This document shows positions 43,526-52,055 of a DNA stretch of 64,000 nucleotides, one piece after another. Location: assembly GCF_001570525.1 (NCBI RefSeq), contig NZ_BBXC01000016.1, forward strand, positions 1 to 64,000. The letters are read 5' to 3'. This DNA is from Herbidospora sakaeratensis (GTDB lineage Bacteria; Actinomycetota; Actinomycetes; Streptosporangiales; Streptosporangiaceae). A model generated the notes under the pieces. It made no database searches. It was not told the origin of the DNA and saw only the letters and a program-made list of their open reading frames with translations. A program made the position numbers and the translations under genes. Within the stretch, counting starts at the first letter, position 1; each line of letters begins with the position of its first letter.

Positions 43526-44524
43526 TCAGCCCGTGGGGCAGCTCGCCTCGTTCGCCGCCCGCTCCATGCCCGTCCGGGGGGCGGGCAGCCCGGCGGCGAC
43601 GCCGACCGACATGATCGCCCATCCGCCTCTCAGGTCACCCTTGTAGACGACCCTGGCGGGGTCCACCGGGTCCTGCACACTCTCGTAGGGATACACCGAG
43701 CGCACCCCCATGAACCGGTCGGTCACCTGGTCGATGACCAGTTCCTCGCTGGTGTTGTCACCATCGGTGTCGATCAGGACCGACAGGCCGGGCCGCCCGG
43801 CGGCGTCGGTGACGCCCCGTTTGACGACCATGCCGGGGAATTCAGCCACGATGCGCAGGATGCGCGCCGTCACCTGCGGGTAGGGCGCGGCCATCCGGAG
43901 CTTCTGCACGACGGTGCTGAACTTGCCGGCATAGGTCTTCTTCCACTTCGGATAGGTGAAGCCGAGATCGTCCGGCCAGGAGGGCGCGTAGTCGTGCGGG
44001 CACAGGACGGAGTCCAGCCTCTCCCTGTGCCGGGTGGTCTCCCGGGCCAGCCAGGGACCCTTACCGTCGGCCGGGATCCACATCTCGGTCGTGTCGGGAG
44101 CCCTCTCCCCCGCGCTGAGGTCCAGCATGGCGAAGCGCGTGTACACGAACTGTCCCGGCCGGATCTCCAGGGGCGGGTCGGCCTCGGCCAGGTCGGCGGC
44201 GCGCAGCAGGATCTCCCGGGGGGTCGGAGCCCCGGGCGGCTTTCCGGCGGGCCCTCGCGAGGCCGGAGCGGGCGGGCCGGGCATGGGCCGTTCGGTGAGC
44301 AGGGGATCGGGTGCCGGCGGAGGGCTGCCGGCGGGGACCGGGCGCAGGAACACGGCCACCGCCATGCCGACCAGGGCGGTCGCCAGCGCCGCCAGGATCG
44401 GCTTCAGCCAGTCCCGTCCGTGCGGGCGGGCCGTCGCGGCGGCGGACACGAAGCGGGCGCGGGCGCTGGCCAGGTCGGCCTCGGTGGCCGGGGGACGGTC
44501 GAAGAGGGTGTCGAGATCACGCAT
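43526..44524 (-). CDS. CU044_5270 family membrane protein (putative anti-sigma partner)
   Basis: 332 residues: a short cytosolic N-terminus (LDTLFDRPPATEADLASARA), one membrane helix at about 41-60, a Pro-rich linker, and an extracytoplasmic domain with PREILLRAADLAEADPPLEI, PGQFVYTRFAMLDL and DTTEMWIPADGKGPWL, matching the CU044_5270 family. These proteins are regularly encoded after ECF sigma genes. Its ATG overlaps the sigma gene by 8 bases, so it may regulate that factor. Confidence 0.8.
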   Translation of the reverse strand: MRDLDTLFDRPPATEADLASARARFVSAAATARPHGRDWLKPILAALATALVGMAVAVFLRPVPAGSPPPAPDPLLTERPMPGPPAPASRGPAGKPPGAPTPREILLRAADLAEADPPLEIRPGQFVYTRFAMLDLSAGERAPDTTEMWIPADGKGPWLARETTRHRERLDSVLCPHDYAPSWPDDLGFTYPKWKKTYAGKFSTVVQKLRMAAPYPQVTARILRIVAEFPGMVVKRGVTDAAGRPGLSVLIDTDGDNTSEELVIDQVTDRFMGVRSVYPYESVQDPVDPARVVYKGDLRGGWAIMSVGVAAGLPAPRTGMERAANEASCPTG

Positions 44525-45071
44525 CGGCCGCCTCCAAAGCGGTCTTGACCCGGGTGCGGGCGCGGTTGAGGCGGGAGCGGACCGTGCCCACCGGGATCGA
44601 CAGGGCCAGCGCCACCTCCCCGTAGGTGAACTGGGCCCAGGCGACCAGCAGCAGCACGTCGCGGTCGCCCGGTTTGAGCGCGGCCAGGGCGCGCAGCAGC
44701 GGGCGGTTGACCGCCAGGGTCGTCACGCCCTCCTCCACCAGGGCGGCGACGGTCTCGTCGGGGCCGGTGCGGGCGTAGGCGCGGTAGCGGGCCGTCTCGC
44801 GGCGGCGGTGCTTGCCGACGAGGTTGGAGGCGATGCCGTAGAGCCAGGGGCGGGCGTCGGTGTGGGCCGCGTCGTAGACGTGGCGGCGGCGGAAGGCGTC
44901 GAGGAAGGTGTCGGAGACGACGTCGTCGGCCACGTCGGGGCCCAATCGGCGGGCCACGTAGGCGTGCAGGTGGGGTGCGTGCCGGTCGAACAGGGTGGCG
45001 AAGCACTCGGGGTCGGTCAGGGATAAGCGAACCAGGTCGTTGTCCCGGGCCGTCGCGGTCGCATCCCTCAT
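44517..45071 (-). CDS. ECF RNA polymerase sigma factor
   Basis: 184 residues. Region 2: FATLFDRHAPHLHAYVARRL, DVADDVVSDTFLDAFRR, ARPWLYGIASNLVGKHRRR. Region 4: LAALKPGDRDVLLLVAWAQF, TYGEVALALSIPVGTVRSRL. It follows the pattern of sigma factors paired with CU044_5270 proteins in Streptosporangiales. Target promoters unknown; no self-promoter could be identified with confidence. Confidence 0.93.
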   Translation of the reverse strand: MRDATATARDNDLVRLSLTDPECFATLFDRHAPHLHAYVARRLGPDVADDVVSDTFLDAFRRRHVYDAAHTDARPWLYGIASNLVGKHRRRETARYRAYARTGPDETVAALVEEGVTTLAVNRPLLRALAALKPGDRDVLLLVAWAQFTYGEVALALSIPVGTVRSRLNRARTRVKTALEAADA

Positions 45072-45135
45072 GGGATCCTCTCGGGCGGTTGGGTCTGACG
45101 CCCTGCTTTCACCGCGAGCCGCCCGGAGGGTTCAC

Positions 45136-45621
45136 TCAGTCGTCGACGACCTCGCCGCGCACCACGTTGTCGCGCTGCCGCGGCTGGTCGTGGCCCTGGT
45201 CATGACGGGGCATGGCGGAGATGAAGGGGGCGTAGGGGGACCGGGCGGCCATCGACTTGACCCGCCGGCCCAGGAACCAGGTCGCCAGCTGTCGGGCGAA
45301 CGGCCGGGTGAAGGGCAGGATCATGAAGAAGCCGAAGACGTCGGTGATGAAGCCGGGGGTCAGCAGCAGTGCGCCGCCCGCCACGATCAGGGCGCCGTCG
45401 GCGAGTTCCTTGTCGGGCATGCGCCCCGACTCGATCGCCTTCTGCAGCGCGGCCCAGGCCCGGCGGCCCTCCCGCCGCACCAGCCAGCCGCCCAGCAGGC
45501 TGTCGGCGATCAGCAGCGCCACCGTGGTCCAGCCGCCGATGACCTCACCGATCTGGATCAGCAGCCAGATCTCCAGCACCGGCACCACGAGAAACGCCAG
45601 GAACAGCCCGATTCGCAGCAT
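45136..45621 (-). CDS. fxsA: FxsA family membrane protein
   Basis: 161 residues. LAFLVVPVLEIWLLIQIGEVIG, ADSLLGGWLVRREGRRAWAA, GALLLTPGFITDVFGFFMIL and PFTRPFAR are characteristic of FxsA (suppressor of F exclusion of phage T7). About four membrane helices with a hydrophilic C-terminal tail. Biochemical role unknown. Encoded beside ppm, as commonly seen in actinobacteria. Confidence 0.92.
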   Translation of the reverse strand: MLRIGLFLAFLVVPVLEIWLLIQIGEVIGGWTTVALLIADSLLGGWLVRREGRRAWAALQKAIESGRMPDKELADGALIVAGGALLLTPGFITDVFGFFMILPFTRPFARQLATWFLGRRVKSMAARSPYAPFISAMPRHDQGHDQPRQRDNVVRGEVVDD

Positions 45622-45686
45622 TCGTCACACCTCCACACGCGAGCCTACGAGGGTTGGAACGCCTGCGCGCGCGAGGCGGGTTCCCG

Positions 45687-46430
45687 TTAACGCCGACGGC
45701 GAAACCGGTCGGGGAGGCCGGTGACGCCCCACACGCTGATCCGCCACAACGCCTCGGTCATGACGTCGCGGCTCATCTTGCTCTGCCCGACGGCCCGGTC
45801 GACGAAGGTGATCGGCACCTCGGTGATGCGCAGGCCCTCGCGGACCGTGCGCAGGGTCAGGTCGACCTGGAAGCAGTAGCCCTGCGACTGCACGCCCTCG
45901 ACGCCGATCTTGCGCAGGGTGGTGGCCCGGTAGGCGCGGAACCCGGCGGTCGCGTCGCGGACCGGCATGCCGAGCATGATCCGCGTGTACGTGTTGGCGC
46001 CCCGCGACAGGAACTCCCGGGAGGCCGGCCAGTTGATGACCTTCCCGCCCGGCACCCACCGCGACCCGATCGCCAGGTCGGCGCCGCCCTCGACCGCCGC
46101 GAGCAGCTTGTGCAGCTCCTCGGGCTGGTGGGAGCCGTCGGCGTCGATCTCCACGAGCACGTCGTAGCCGCGCTCCAGGCCCCACTGGAACCCGGCGATG
46201 TAGGCGGCGCCCAGGCCCTGCTTGCCGGGCCGGTGGAGCACGTGGACGTGGTCGTCGCGCTCGGCGAGCTCGTCGGCGATCTTGCCGGTGCCGTCGGGGC
46301 TGTTGTCGTCGGCGACCAGCAGGTCGACGTCGGGCAGCGCGGCGCGCAGCCGCTCGACGATGCGCGGCAGGTTGTCGCGCTCGTTGTAGGTGGGAACGAT
46401 CACGAGCACGCGCCCAAGCATCCGGTCCAT
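45687..46430 (-). CDS. ppm: Polyprenol monophosphomannose synthase
   Basis: 247 residues, a soluble GT2 glycosyltransferase: VIVPTYNERDNLPRIVERLR, LLVADDNSPDGTGKIADELA, DADGSHQPEELHKLL and SQGYCFQVDLTLRTVREG. Transfers mannose from GDP-mannose to polyprenyl phosphate, feeding protein O-mannosylation and lipoglycan synthesis. Directly downstream of lnt (9-base gap). In Mycobacterium tuberculosis the two activities are fused in Ppm1; here they are separate genes. Confidence 0.94.
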   Translation of the reverse strand: MDRMLGRVLVIVPTYNERDNLPRIVERLRAALPDVDLLVADDNSPDGTGKIADELAERDDHVHVLHRPGKQGLGAAYIAGFQWGLERGYDVLVEIDADGSHQPEELHKLLAAVEGGADLAIGSRWVPGGKVINWPASREFLSRGANTYTRIMLGMPVRDATAGFRAYRATTLRKIGVEGVQSQGYCFQVDLTLRTVREGLRITEVPITFVDRAVGQSKMSRDVMTEALWRISVWGVTGLPDRFRRRR

Positions 46431-46439
46431 CGGCTCCTC

Positions 46440-48014
46440 CTAGTGATCTTCCGGGTGATCTTCCAGGTCCCGCCGGGCCCGCCGCGCGGCGACCGCCGCG
46501 ACGACGGCCGCGCCCGCTCCCGCCGCCATCAAAATGATCTCGGGCAGAACACCTACCCGGGTCGCCACGGTGTCACGCGTGCGCACCTGGGCGGTGACCA
46601 CGGCGCTCGCGGCCACCAGTTCGGGCGTCTCCCACAGGATGCGTCCGTCGGGGGCGACGTGGGCCGAGACGCCGGTGGTCGCGACCGGGATCACCGTGCG
46701 GTTGTGCTCCACCGCCCGGATCCGCGACATGGCGAGCTGCTGCGGCGGCAGGTTCGACTGCTCGTAGGTCGCGTTGTTGGTCTGCACCACCAGCGGCGAG
46801 CCGCCCGCGCGGACGGTCCCGTTGACGATGGTGTCGAAGGCCACCTCGTAGCAGCTGACCGCGCCGAGGGTGACCGGGCCCGCCTTCAGGTCGCCGGGCT
46901 TCTCGCCGGGGATCGACTGCCGCCCGACCAGGGAGGCCCGCTCGAACAGGGCCAGCACCAGGCCCTTGTACGGGGTGAACTCCCCGAACGGCACCAGCTT
47001 CTGCTTGTCGTAGTAGGCGCCGGGCCCGGTGACCGGGTCCCACACGATGCTGCGGGTGGCCCGGGCGTCGTCGCCGAGGATCACCACGGCCCCCACGAGG
47101 ACCGGCACGCCGACGTCCTTCACGGCGGCGTCGATGATCGCGTAGGCGGCGGGGTCGCGGAAGGGGTCGATGTCGGTGGAGTTCTCGGGCCAGACCACCA
47201 CGTCGGGCTTGGGCTGCCGGCCGGCCCGGACCGCCTCGGCCAGCCGGTGGGTCTCCTCGGCGTGGTTCTTCAGCACCACGGCCGGCTCGCCCCCGTGGAA
47301 CCCCAGCTGTTCGCTGCGGGGCACGCTGCCCTGGATCACCCCGATGTTCACCGTCTTGCCCTCGTCGCCGTGGAGGGGGACGAGCATCCCCACCACCGGT
47401 AGGGCTACCACCCCGGCCGCCGTCAGCGCGACCACGCGCTCCCGGTAGTCGCGGGTGAACAGGTGAACGGCCAGGTAGGCCAGCAGGGAACCGGTCAGGG
47501 CGACGGTGAAAGTTACAAACGGGGCGCCGAACAGGGAGGCGTACTTCAGGTAGGGCGCGGTGCCCTGGCTGAAGACCAGGCGGGCCCACGGGAAGCCGCC
47601 CATCGGGAAGGTGCTGCGCGCCCACTCCTGCAGCACCCACAGGCACGCCGCCCAGAGGGGCCACAGGCGCATGCGGAGCACCAGGGACACCAGCACCCCC
47701 TGGAGGGCCCAGAAAGCGCTCTCAATGACGACCAGGGCCACCCAGGCGTCGTCGCCGATGGGCCGCACCCACGCCATGGCGGGGAACAGGAACGCCAGCC
47801 CGGCCGCGAAGCCGATCCACAGGGCGCGGCGGGGACGGACCCCGTACACGGACAGGATCACGGGCGCCACCCCGATGGGGGCGCAGAACCACCAGCCGAG
47901 CGGCGGGAAGGCCAGGAAGATCAGCAGGCCGCCGGCGACGGCGAGACCGGCGCGGGCCCACACGGGCGGGGCGAACGCCGGGGCGGTCGACCGCGGGGTC
48001 GCCGTTGCGAGCAC
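46440..48014 (-). CDS. lnt: Apolipoprotein N-acyltransferase
   Basis: 524 residues from GTG 48014 (AGGAG upstream). About seven membrane helices, then a nitrilase-like domain with the catalytic triad Glu (VVVWPENSTDID), Lys (YDKQKLVPFGEFTP) and Cys (AVSCYEVAFD), and a last helix. N-acylates the lipid-modified cysteine of lipoproteins. Adjacent to ppm, whose membrane partner it also is in mycobacteria. The longer frame to 48113 adds a non-homologous segment. Confidence 0.93.
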   Translation of the reverse strand: MLATATPRSTAPAFAPPVWARAGLAVAGGLLIFLAFPPLGWWFCAPIGVAPVILSVYGVRPRRALWIGFAAGLAFLFPAMAWVRPIGDDAWVALVVIESAFWALQGVLVSLVLRMRLWPLWAACLWVLQEWARSTFPMGGFPWARLVFSQGTAPYLKYASLFGAPFVTFTVALTGSLLAYLAVHLFTRDYRERVVALTAAGVVALPVVGMLVPLHGDEGKTVNIGVIQGSVPRSEQLGFHGGEPAVVLKNHAEETHRLAEAVRAGRQPKPDVVVWPENSTDIDPFRDPAAYAIIDAAVKDVGVPVLVGAVVILGDDARATRSIVWDPVTGPGAYYDKQKLVPFGEFTPYKGLVLALFERASLVGRQSIPGEKPGDLKAGPVTLGAVSCYEVAFDTIVNGTVRAGGSPLVVQTNNATYEQSNLPPQQLAMSRIRAVEHNRTVIPVATTGVSAHVAPDGRILWETPELVAASAVVTAQVRTRDTVATRVGVLPEIILMAAGAGAAVVAAVAARRARRDLEDHPEDH

Positions 48015-48117
48015 GCGTCTCCTTTGACCAGACCGAATGAAGGGCTGGTCGGAACGGTACCGCGCCGGACGGCAGGCCCCAAAACAGGCACTTGAACATC
48101 CCAGGGAACTCACAGCA

Positions 48118-48163
48118 ATGGTCCTTGAGTTCTCCTGTGGCCACAGGAGAACTCAAGGACCAT
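48118..48163. repeat. Perfect 46-bp palindrome
   Basis: Arms 48118-48140 and 48141-48163 are exact reverse complements with no spacer; the left arm begins ATGGTCCTTGAGTTCTCC. It can extrude a 23-bp hairpin with almost no loop. No T-tract follows on either strand, so it is not a normal terminator. Its base composition is lower in GC than the flanks. Confidence 0.85.
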
Positions 48164-48377
48164 CCGGCTACGCACAGGGCACGGGTGCCACGTGCCCAGG
48201 CCCATCTCACGAGACGGTTCGGAGCCCTGAGCGCCCTTCGGACCGGTTCCGTCCCGTCGGCGGCGGGCGCGGAGTTCCGTTGTCTACTGGGCGCCGGGAC
48301 CCCTCCCGGGTCCAACCCCCCACCCGGTTGTGGTGCCCCGGCCCGACAAAAGCGCCGGCGCCGCGCCTGGCTGAGCT

Positions 48378-48410
48378 ACGGAGCGTCCCGAATGTGGGGC
48401 GACGCTCCGT
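48378..48410. terminator. Hairpin, possible helD terminator
   Basis: A 10-bp perfect stem ACGGAGCGTC (48378-48387) with 48401-48410 and a 13-base loop, about 160 bases downstream of the helD stop. No T-tract. Confidence 0.35.
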
Positions 48411-48567
48411 CACGGACGCGGAATCCGACGATGTCTGAGCACGGCCAACCGGTCAGTCCCGTGCTGGACTGCGCAGCAAACTACCGACCTGAGCGCAGAT
48501 GTCAACCAGCTCCCCAGCAGCGGGAACGCCAAGTTTTCGCAGGTGGGACAGGCTGGTACAAGGGCCG

Positions 48568-50778
48568 CTATCGGAGGCCCGCCAGCACCTCGGGCAACGG
48601 GCCGGTGTGGACGACGCAAAGACGGCGGGTCGCCCTGGTCAGGGCCACGTAAAGGTCGCTCGCGCCGCGCGGCGACTCGGCCAGGATCCGGGCCGGTTCG
48701 ACCACCACGACGGCGTCGAACTCCAGGCCCTTGGCCTCGGTCACCGACAACACCGCCACGTCGGCGTCGAGCGCCTCGGGACCGGTCATCCGGGGCATCC
48801 CGACGTCGAGGCCGTCGGGCACGATCACGACCAGCCGGCCGTCGGCCACCTTCTGCCGCTCGATGATGCCCGGCAGGTCGGCGACCAGGTCGTTCGACCG
48901 CACGGAGGTGGGTTTCTCGCCGCTCTCGCGGACCGAGTCGGGGGCCTTCAGCGCGGGGTCGACGAGGGTCAGCACGTCGGCCGCGACGGCCATCAGCTCG
49001 GCCGGGGTGCGGTAGTTGACGGTCAGCCGCGACTCGCGCCAGCGGCCCTGGACGTAGGGGTCCAGAACGCTCTTCCAGCTGGGCGCGCCGGCCGCCGAAC
49101 CGGTCTGCGCGATGTCGCCGACGATGGTCATCGACCGCGACGGGCAGCGGCGCATCAGGGTGCGCCAGGCCATCGCCGACAACTCCTGCGCCTCGTCGAC
49201 GATCACGTGCCCGAAAGCCCACGTGCGGTCGCGGGCGGCGCGCTCGGCCGTTGTGAGATATCCCTCTTCCGCCTGCTGCCGCTCGGCGAAGCGCTCGGCG
49301 TCCATGATGTCGGCCAGGCCGGTCATCTCCAGGACCTCGCGGGCGTAGGCGAGCTGCTGCTCGCGCTCCTCCTCGGCGCGGCGGGCGGCCCGCAGCACGC
49401 CCTCGTCGATGTCGCCGAGCAGCTCGGCGGCCTCGTCGAGCAGCGGCACGTCGGCCTCGCTCCACCAGCGCTCGCCCTTGCGCGGCGGCTCGCGCAGCAG
49501 CAGCGCGGCCTCGGCCGGGGTGAGCCCGGCGGCGGTCATGCGCTCGGCCGAGGTGAACAGGCCCAGGAGCAGCTGCTGGGGGGTCAGGTAGGGCCACAGC
49601 CGGTTGAGCGCGGCCTTCACCGGTTCTTCGGTGCGCAGGTCCTCACGCAGGTCGGCGAAGTCCTCGTCGGAGAGCACGCCGCGGCCCAGGTGGCGGGCGG
49701 CCTGCTTGGTCAGCGTGTTCAGCAGGTGGCGCACGAACACCGAGCGGGCCTGGTTGTGCGGGCGGCGCGACTTGACCGCCCGGTTGCGGGCCGCCTCGAA
49801 GCTCTGCCGGTCGAGCCGCAGCGTGTAGCGGTCGAGCCTGATGTCGACGGGCCTGGCCGGCATGCGCTGCCGGTCGGCGATGGCGCGGGCGAGCACGTCG
49901 GCCATCCGCAGCCCGCCCTTGAGCGCCGCGGCGGCGGCCGGCTCGGCGCGCGTGGCGGTCACCCCGGGGAACAGCTCCCCCACGGTCGACAGCAGCACGT
50001 CGGTCTCGCCCAGCGACGGCAGGACCTGCTCGATGTAGCGCAGGAACGTGAGGTTCGGCCCGACGATGAGCACCCCCCGGCGCTCCAGCCTCTCCCTGTA
50101 CGTGTAGAGCAGGTAGGCCGCCCGGTGGAGGGCGACCACGGTCTTGCCGGTGCCCGGCCCGCCCTGGACGACCATGACGCCCGACAGGTCGCCCCGGATG
50201 ATGCGGTCCTGCTCGGCCTGGATGGTGGCCACGATGTCGCGCATCCGGCCGGTCCGGGTCTCCGAGAGCGCGGCCAGCAGGGCGGCCTCGCCGTTGAGGG
50301 TGGCGCGGTCGTCGGCGGTCAGGCCGTCGAGGTCGAGCAGGTCGTCGTCGACGGAGACGACCTCGCGGCCCTTGATGTGCAGGTGGCGGCGGCGGGTCAC
50401 GCCCATCGGCGCGGCCGGGGTGGCGCGGTAGAACGGCTGGGCCACCGGGGCCCGCCAGTCGATCAGCAGCCGCCGCTGCTCGTCGTCGGTGAGCCCGATG
50501 CGGCCGATGTAGAAGCGCGTCTCCTCGGCCCCGGGGGCCAGGTCGAGCCGGCCGAAGCACAACCCGCGCTCGACGGCCCACAACCGGGCCAGGCGCTGGG
50601 AGTACATGACGGCGAAGTTGTCGCGTTCCGACCGGTTCTGGTGGGTGCCGAACGCGCCCTGGGCGAGCACGCCGTCGAGCTGCGCGCGGGTGCGCACCCG
50701 CAACTGGTCGAGCCGGTCGTAGAGGCCGGCGACGTAGTCGCGTTCACGGGTCAGCTCGGGCGCGGATGACTGTGGCAT
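48568..50778 (-). CDS. helD: HelD-like RNA polymerase-recycling helicase (UvrD/Rep superfamily)
   Basis: 736 residues from ATG 50778. The N-terminal coiled-coil arm (ERDYVAGLYDRLDQLRVRTR) enters the RNAP secondary channel in HelD structures. SF1 motifs: VQGGPGTGKTVVALHRAAYL (Walker A), VIVDEAQELS (Walker B), VNYRTPAELM and ALTRATRRL. IDWRAPVAQPFYRATP is typical of the HelD group. ATP-driven removal of stalled or drug-bound RNAP from DNA; related actinobacterial HelR proteins protect from rifamycins. No rifamycin-associated repeat was seen upstream. Confidence 0.9.
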   Translation of the reverse strand: MPQSSAPELTRERDYVAGLYDRLDQLRVRTRAQLDGVLAQGAFGTHQNRSERDNFAVMYSQRLARLWAVERGLCFGRLDLAPGAEETRFYIGRIGLTDDEQRRLLIDWRAPVAQPFYRATPAAPMGVTRRRHLHIKGREVVSVDDDLLDLDGLTADDRATLNGEAALLAALSETRTGRMRDIVATIQAEQDRIIRGDLSGVMVVQGGPGTGKTVVALHRAAYLLYTYRERLERRGVLIVGPNLTFLRYIEQVLPSLGETDVLLSTVGELFPGVTATRAEPAAAAALKGGLRMADVLARAIADRQRMPARPVDIRLDRYTLRLDRQSFEAARNRAVKSRRPHNQARSVFVRHLLNTLTKQAARHLGRGVLSDEDFADLREDLRTEEPVKAALNRLWPYLTPQQLLLGLFTSAERMTAAGLTPAEAALLLREPPRKGERWWSEADVPLLDEAAELLGDIDEGVLRAARRAEEEREQQLAYAREVLEMTGLADIMDAERFAERQQAEEGYLTTAERAARDRTWAFGHVIVDEAQELSAMAWRTLMRRCPSRSMTIVGDIAQTGSAAGAPSWKSVLDPYVQGRWRESRLTVNYRTPAELMAVAADVLTLVDPALKAPDSVRESGEKPTSVRSNDLVADLPGIIERQKVADGRLVVIVPDGLDVGMPRMTGPEALDADVAVLSVTEAKGLEFDAVVVVEPARILAESPRGASDLYVALTRATRRLCVVHTGPLPEVLAGLR

Positions 50779-50788
50779 AGGCCGATAG

Positions 50789-50794
50789 ATTCTA
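50789..50794 (-). promoter_or_regulatory. -10 element of helD
   Basis: TAGAAT on the minus strand, 10 bases before the ATG, with no Shine-Dalgarno sequence between. The transcript would have a leader of only a few bases. No good -35 hexamer is seen at 17-18 bases. Confidence 0.45.
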
Positions 50795-50837
50795 CGCGTC
50801 CCCCCGAGTCGGCCGGTCACGATGCGGTGTCGGCCCC

Positions 50838-50866
50838 TTGACTCGTTTGGAAGGTTTCTTTACTTT
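50838..50866 (+). promoter_or_regulatory. Promoter and operator of the ROK-GH4-kinase operon
   Basis: TTGACT (50838-50843), 17-bp spacer, TACTTT (50861-50866); transcription would begin at or next to the GTG at 50874, so the first gene is probably leaderless. An inverted repeat TTTGGA (50846-50851) / TCCAAA (50868-50873) brackets the -10 and is a likely ROK-repressor site. Confidence 0.6.
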
Positions 50867-50873
50867 CTCCAAA

Positions 50874-52055
50874 GTGAGCCAGCCGACTCCCGGAACCCCC
50901 AGCCTGCTGCGGGCCATCAACGACCGCGCGGCCCTGCGGGTCCTCCTCGACCGGGGTCCGCTGACGCGGCCCGAACTGGGCGCCCTGACGGGGCTGTCCA
51001 AGCCGACCGCCTCCCAGCTGCTGCTGCGCCTCCAGGAGGCCGGTCTGGTCGTCCTCGACGGCATCCGCGAGGGCCTGCCGGGCCGCACCGCCGAGCTCTA
51101 CCGCATCAACGCCGGGGCGGCCCACGTCGCGGCCCTCGACGTCACCCGCGACCGCATCGAGGTCGCCGTCGCCGACCTGACCGGAGCCGTCGTCGGCGCC
51201 TCCGCGCTGCCGACGCCCGGCCGGGCCGGGGGCGACGTGGTGGAGAGGGTGCGCACCGCCCTGGCCGAGGCCTGGCCCCATCCGGTCAACCGCGTGGTGA
51301 TCGGCATCCAGGGCGCCGTCGACCCGTCCACGGGCCGTCTGGGGTACGCCGCCCACATCCCGGGCTGGCACATCCCCGGCCTCGTCCCGACCCTGACCGC
51401 CGGGGTCGGCACGCCCGTCGACGTGGAGAACGACGTCAACCTCGTCGCGCTGGCCGAACGCGCCCACGGCGGGCACCGCGACTTCGTGCTGCTGTGGGTC
51501 GACTCCGGCATCGGCTCGGCGATCGTGCTGGGCGACCGGCTGCACCGGGGGGCCACCGGCGGGGCGGGCGAGGTGGGCTACATGCCGGCCGTCGGCGCGC
51601 CGACCGCGCGCGACGTCGGCAAGCGGGTCGACCACGGCTTCCAGGCGCTGGCCGGCGGCCAGGCGGTGCTGCGGCTGCTGCGGGCGCGCGGCATCCGTGG
51701 AACGTCGGCGGCCGAGGCCGTGGAGCGTGCCGTGAAGGTCGCCGAGGAGGGCGGCAAGCGGGCCGGCGAGGCCGCCGAGGGGCTGCGGGAGATCGCCCGG
51801 CGGCTCGCCATGGGGCTGGCCGCGATCACCAGCGTGCTCGACCCCGAGGTCATCGTGCTGGCCGGCGGGATGCCGCTGGCCGGCGGCGAGACGCTGCGCG
51901 CGCTGACCGAACGCGAACTGCACGCCCTCACGCTGCCCCGGCCGCCGCTGCGGCTGTCGGCCGTGGAGGGCAACCCGGTGCTGGCCGGGGCGCTGCACCT
52001 GGGGCTCGACGTGGTCCGGGACGAGGTCTTCGGATCGAAACTACAAGGAGGATGA
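50874..52055 (+). CDS. ROK family transcriptional regulator
   Basis: 393 residues from GTG 50874, chosen because the promoter -10 ends 8 bases upstream; a longer frame to 50838 would start inside the promoter. N-terminal HTH: LTRPELGALTGLSKPTASQL. The ROK domain has an ATPase-like fold: VDVENDVNLVALAERAHG, VDSGIGSAIVLGDRLHRGAT, GGAGEVGYM. The zinc-binding Cys cluster of ROK kinases is absent, as in many repressors. Heads the sugar operon and probably represses it until a sugar ligand binds. Confidence 0.9.
   Translation: MSQPTPGTPSLLRAINDRAALRVLLDRGPLTRPELGALTGLSKPTASQLLLRLQEAGLVVLDGIREGLPGRTAELYRINAGAAHVAALDVTRDRIEVAVADLTGAVVGASALPTPGRAGGDVVERVRTALAEAWPHPVNRVVIGIQGAVDPSTGRLGYAAHIPGWHIPGLVPTLTAGVGTPVDVENDVNLVALAERAHGGHRDFVLLWVDSGIGSAIVLGDRLHRGATGGAGEVGYMPAVGAPTARDVGKRVDHGFQALAGGQAVLRLLRARGIRGTSAAEAVERAVKVAEEGGKRAGEAAEGLREIARRLAMGLAAITSVLDPEVIVLAGGMPLAGGETLRALTERELHALTLPRPPLRLSAVEGNPVLAGALHLGLDVVRDEVFGSKLQGG

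Larger units (their letters stand above)
48015..48567. other. 553-bp gap between lnt and helD
   Basis: No credible gene on either strand. It holds a perfect 46-bp palindrome (48118-48163), a hairpin at 48378-48410 and GC-rich sequence with partial tRNA-like words but no cloverleaf. Open frames across it are shadow-like and lack ribosome binding sites. Confidence 0.6.

Noticed and set aside
48290-48420. tRNA-like words (for example CCGTAGCTCAGCC on the minus strand)
   Set aside because: No seven-base acceptor stem, no proper anticodon arm and no TTC loop could be folded around it; the D-arm-like match alone is not evidence.
50779-50873. Rifamycin-associated element upstream of helD
   Set aside because: The characteristic 19-bp inverted repeat was not seen; the only dyad in the gap belongs to the ROK promoter.
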